In this document: positions 61,381 through 64,000 of the stretch, one piece after another
How positions within the stretch are numbered: position 1 is the stretch's first letter
How the letters are laid out: each line of letters starts with the position of its first letter
DNA from: Hofstenia miamia
Taxonomy: Eukaryota > Xenacoelomorpha > Acoela
Reading direction: 5' to 3'
NCBI GenBank assembly: GCA_004352715.1
Contig: SCFE01000058.1
Location: forward strand, 1,848,826 to 1,912,825
Length of the DNA: 64,000 nt
Program-made: the position numbers and the translations under genes
The notes under the pieces: generated by a model
Told to the model about the DNA's origin: nothing
What the model saw: only the letters and a program-made list of their open reading frames with translations
The model's database searches: none

Positions 61381-62102
61381 TATTTTCTACAGTGCAAATG
61401 GAGTGAATGGTGTCATTACATGTATTCAGTTCAGTTTCGGTTCTATCAGTTATTCATTTGAAACAAGGAATACGCGAATAAAATGAGTGGACTGATTTTG
61501 GAAAAAACAGTGGAAAGAAACAAACGTTTTAAAACATGTTTTAAAACTCTCCTGTTTAAAATCAGCCAACCCTGCTTTAAAGGTAGCCAAGAAGTTCAAG
61601 ATTAATTGGAAAATAATATAGCTTGATATAAGAGTCGAACCAGTGGCCCACGCAAGGGGAGATACTGTGGAATGTNTATTTTCTACAGTGCAAATGGAGT
61701 GAATGGTGTCATTACATGTATTCAGTTCAGTTTCGGTTCTATCAGTTATTCATTTGAAACAAGGAATACGCGAATAAAATGAGTGGACTGATTTTGNNNN
61801 NNNNNNNNNNNNNNNNNAGGCATGTCTTAAAGCATAAAATGAATTACCAAAAAGGCGTAAGGGACTATTCTAAATAGATTGTGTGAACATGAAGACCCTA
61901 TGAAGTTCTTTAATTACTNAAACATTGAAAAAAACAGTGGAAAGAAACAAACGTTTTAAAACATGTTTTAAAACTCTCCTGTTTAAAATCAGCCAACCCT
62001 GCTTTAAAGGTAGCCAAGAAGTTCAAGATTAATTGGAAAATAATATAGCTTGATATAAGAGTCGAACCAGTGGCCCACGCAAGGGGAGATACTGTGGAAT
62101 GT
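61381..62102. repeat. Duplicated blocks A-B / A-N-B, assembly artefact around a possible insertion allele
   Basis: Block A (61381-61500) recurs exactly at 61677-61796. Block B (61501-61675) recurs at 61927-62102 with one extra A. The order is A-B-n-A-(N run 61797-61817)-about 100 unique bases-n-B. This is what results if one haplotype (A-B) and another with an insertion (A-insert-B) are laid end to end. Confidence 0.85.
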
Positions 62103-64000
62103 CGCTCTCAATCAAGTTTTCAAAATTGATTTGTATTGGTTAAGTAAAAAAATCTTACTAAAAAAATTAAATGTTTTTAAAAACTAAAGCCATGGAATGC
62201 CATTTTAGGGTAAATTTTTTATATAATTCCAAAAAAAATTCGTGGAGCTTCAGCCCCCTTTTGGTCACTCACTTGATCAAACCTGAGATGTCCCCCTGTT
62301 AGAAAATTCTGCGTACACCTTTGATTGGTTCTTTATTTTCCAAAACTTTTGACAATTTTCACTGCCACTACTTCCACTTAGTATTACAAACTTAAAACTG
62401 AAAAAGCCTTTTAAATTATGAACAATTAATTTTTACGAACAGCTGCCAATTACTATGGTACTTATCCAATTTTTCTAAGTTTAGCGACACTTTACAAATG
62501 CTTACAAAAAATTGAAAGACAATCATGTATACTCTGAAAAGTTACTATATATGTATCAAAAACATGTATTCTAACGTTAATGTATAATACAATGTGCAAA
62601 ACACCATTTTACTCTGAATAAAGTATATATATTTATTAAAGCCAAACAACGACATTTATTCTTGTAACTTAAGTAAACTCAACTCTATATATGGAAATTC
62701 AATTTGTGAGATATCTGGAGTTGTTAACGCATATCGAACATTGGAATGTTCGATAACAGGAATTTTAAAAGCTAGAAAGGTCTACGTTAGATACTTCAGT
62801 GTAGGCATAACTAGATAAAATAAATAGTCTTTGCAAGGACTTGAAAATCCAAGATGTTGAACACCGATTGAGTATGCCAAATAAATATTAACAGCAATTT
62901 TATAAAACATCAGTTCATAAACATTTGAACAAGATTGTCTAGATGCATCGGGTATCATAATGAATTTTAGTCACTTGTGACACTTACATGTATATATGAA
63001 AATAGCTTTATATAAGAATTAATGTATACGTTGAGATCAAAATGGAAACAATGTCGAAATCTGTTAATTTAACAAAATGATAAAACTTTTGAACACGAGC
63101 TTCAAGATAAATACCAAACGGTCATAATAATTTTCATTTTATATTAGTATCATATACTCTTATAAGACTATTGAAATTGTTCAGTTTTAGTGTCTAGATT
63201 TATTTTTGTTTCTACCAAACTGAAAAATGAAGAAATTAGGCGAGAATCATAAAATGGGCCGGATTTGACCCACGCATTAATTTTTAGCCCAGGTCAATCC
63301 CTGGTTGCAAAATAGACTCTATTATATTACTAATAATCCCTACAATATGTGCAAAAATCATGTAAGGCCCTCAATCAACCAACAATATTGGTGGGGTATG
63401 AGGGCAAATTTTTTAATGATAAGGTATTTCTTGGAATCCTTAACAAAAATGATATTCAAATATATTTTTGCGGTTAATAAATAACATTACAAAAACTTGC
63501 AAAAATTCCAAACATTACAATAGTTTCAGCCTTGGACGAATTGTATGCATTATCACACATATTAGGAAATACATTTGGTTTGTAATTTAAGATTTTGACT
63601 AACTTTCAATGATTTAAGTTGCTTTTCAAATTTAATTAGTTTTTAATTGCAATATTGGAATTGTTTATTAGGAAATTTTCACTAGTTGAACATCGCAATG
63701 CCACCAGTCACAAACTGGCCAAAAATGTTTGTCGAAAGAACCGTATTCTACGTCACAATCATTTGTCAAAAACTAGCCTTTTCACCTTTATTTGAGTACA
63801 TCTAAGAAACGTTAAGCTCGACGTGCTTCAAGTAAGCAACACCTACATGTTTGTTGATGAGATGCTAACTTATGTGTCTAATCTAATAAACTTGAATATA
63901 CCCTTGGCCTAGTTTAATGGATAAAGATATTGCTAATCTAGACAATGCGAAAATTATTAATTGCGTGAATATAGAAGGTCTGGACGATTATCTAATATTA
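62103..64000. other. AT-rich DNA, nothing recognised
   Basis: No open frame, transposon protein or clear terminal repeat could be identified here. Confidence 0.5.

Larger units (their letters stand above)
58497..61574. mobile_element. Small hAT element carrying an inserted pogo element
   Basis: Left end CAGGGTTGAAAAAAAG and inverted right end CAGGGTTGGCTGATTTT share the hAT-like CAGGGTTG tip. Both sides carry the identical 8-bp CTTTAAAG (58489-58496 and 61575-61582). Removing the pogo insertion leaves about 480 bp without coding capacity, so it was a non-autonomous hAT copy. A polymorphic or misassembled stretch follows just past 61380. Confidence 0.8.

Noticed and set aside
61621-61660. tRNA B-box-like GGTTCGACTC on the - strand
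   Set aside because: No matching A box or cloverleaf around it, and it lies in repetitive hAT-adjacent sequence.

Overview
This is an AT-rich piece of an animal (invertebrate) nuclear genome. The signs are spliced genes with GT-AG introns and a dense load of eukaryotic transposons: LINE, Ty3-like LTR, hAT, Tc1/mariner, pogo and piggyBac. N runs mark scaffold joins. I cannot fix the phylum. The arginine kinase is not of the common arthropod type and would fit several invertebrate lineages. No prokaryotic gene structure, CRISPR array, rRNA or tRNA was seen.

Two host genes are supported. On the + strand, six exons between 5278 and 27962 encode the C-terminal 321 residues of a TEAD/Scalloped transcription factor, the DNA-binding partner of YAP/Yorkie in Hippo signalling. 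The TEA DNA-binding domain must lie upstream of this window. On the - strand, 53924-55039 is a complete arginine kinase (371 aa) with an uninterrupted coding region, a polyadenylation signal and a likely intron in its 5' leader.

Most of the rest is mobile DNA. Left part (1-28 kb): a decayed piggyBac-type transposase lies upstream of the first visible TEAD exon. The TEAD introns hold hAT-type MITEs (7055, 13943, 14260, 25200), a pogo-type MITE (10234) and, in the 11.2-kb last intron, at least four decayed Tc1/mariner-type transposases. Middle (28-47 kb): fragments of several LINE families, two decayed Ty3-like LTR elements, a 941-bp gap, a Tc1 remnant and a decayed mariner with visible ends. 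Several of these are nested or chimeric. Right part (47-64 kb): a hAT transposase tail, a decayed LINE split by a foldback element, the kinase gene, two MITEs, and a 2,596-bp pogo/Tigger element with an intact 563-aa transposase. The pogo element sits inside a small hAT element that still has a perfect 8-bp target duplication.

Two places (8841-9663 and 61381-62102) carry exact local duplications joined at N bases and look like assembly products. I found no coherent new multi-gene system. The most notable items are the nested intact pogo element, the TE-filled TEAD intron, the LINE/LINE and LTR/LINE junctions, and a perfect 19-bp hairpin.
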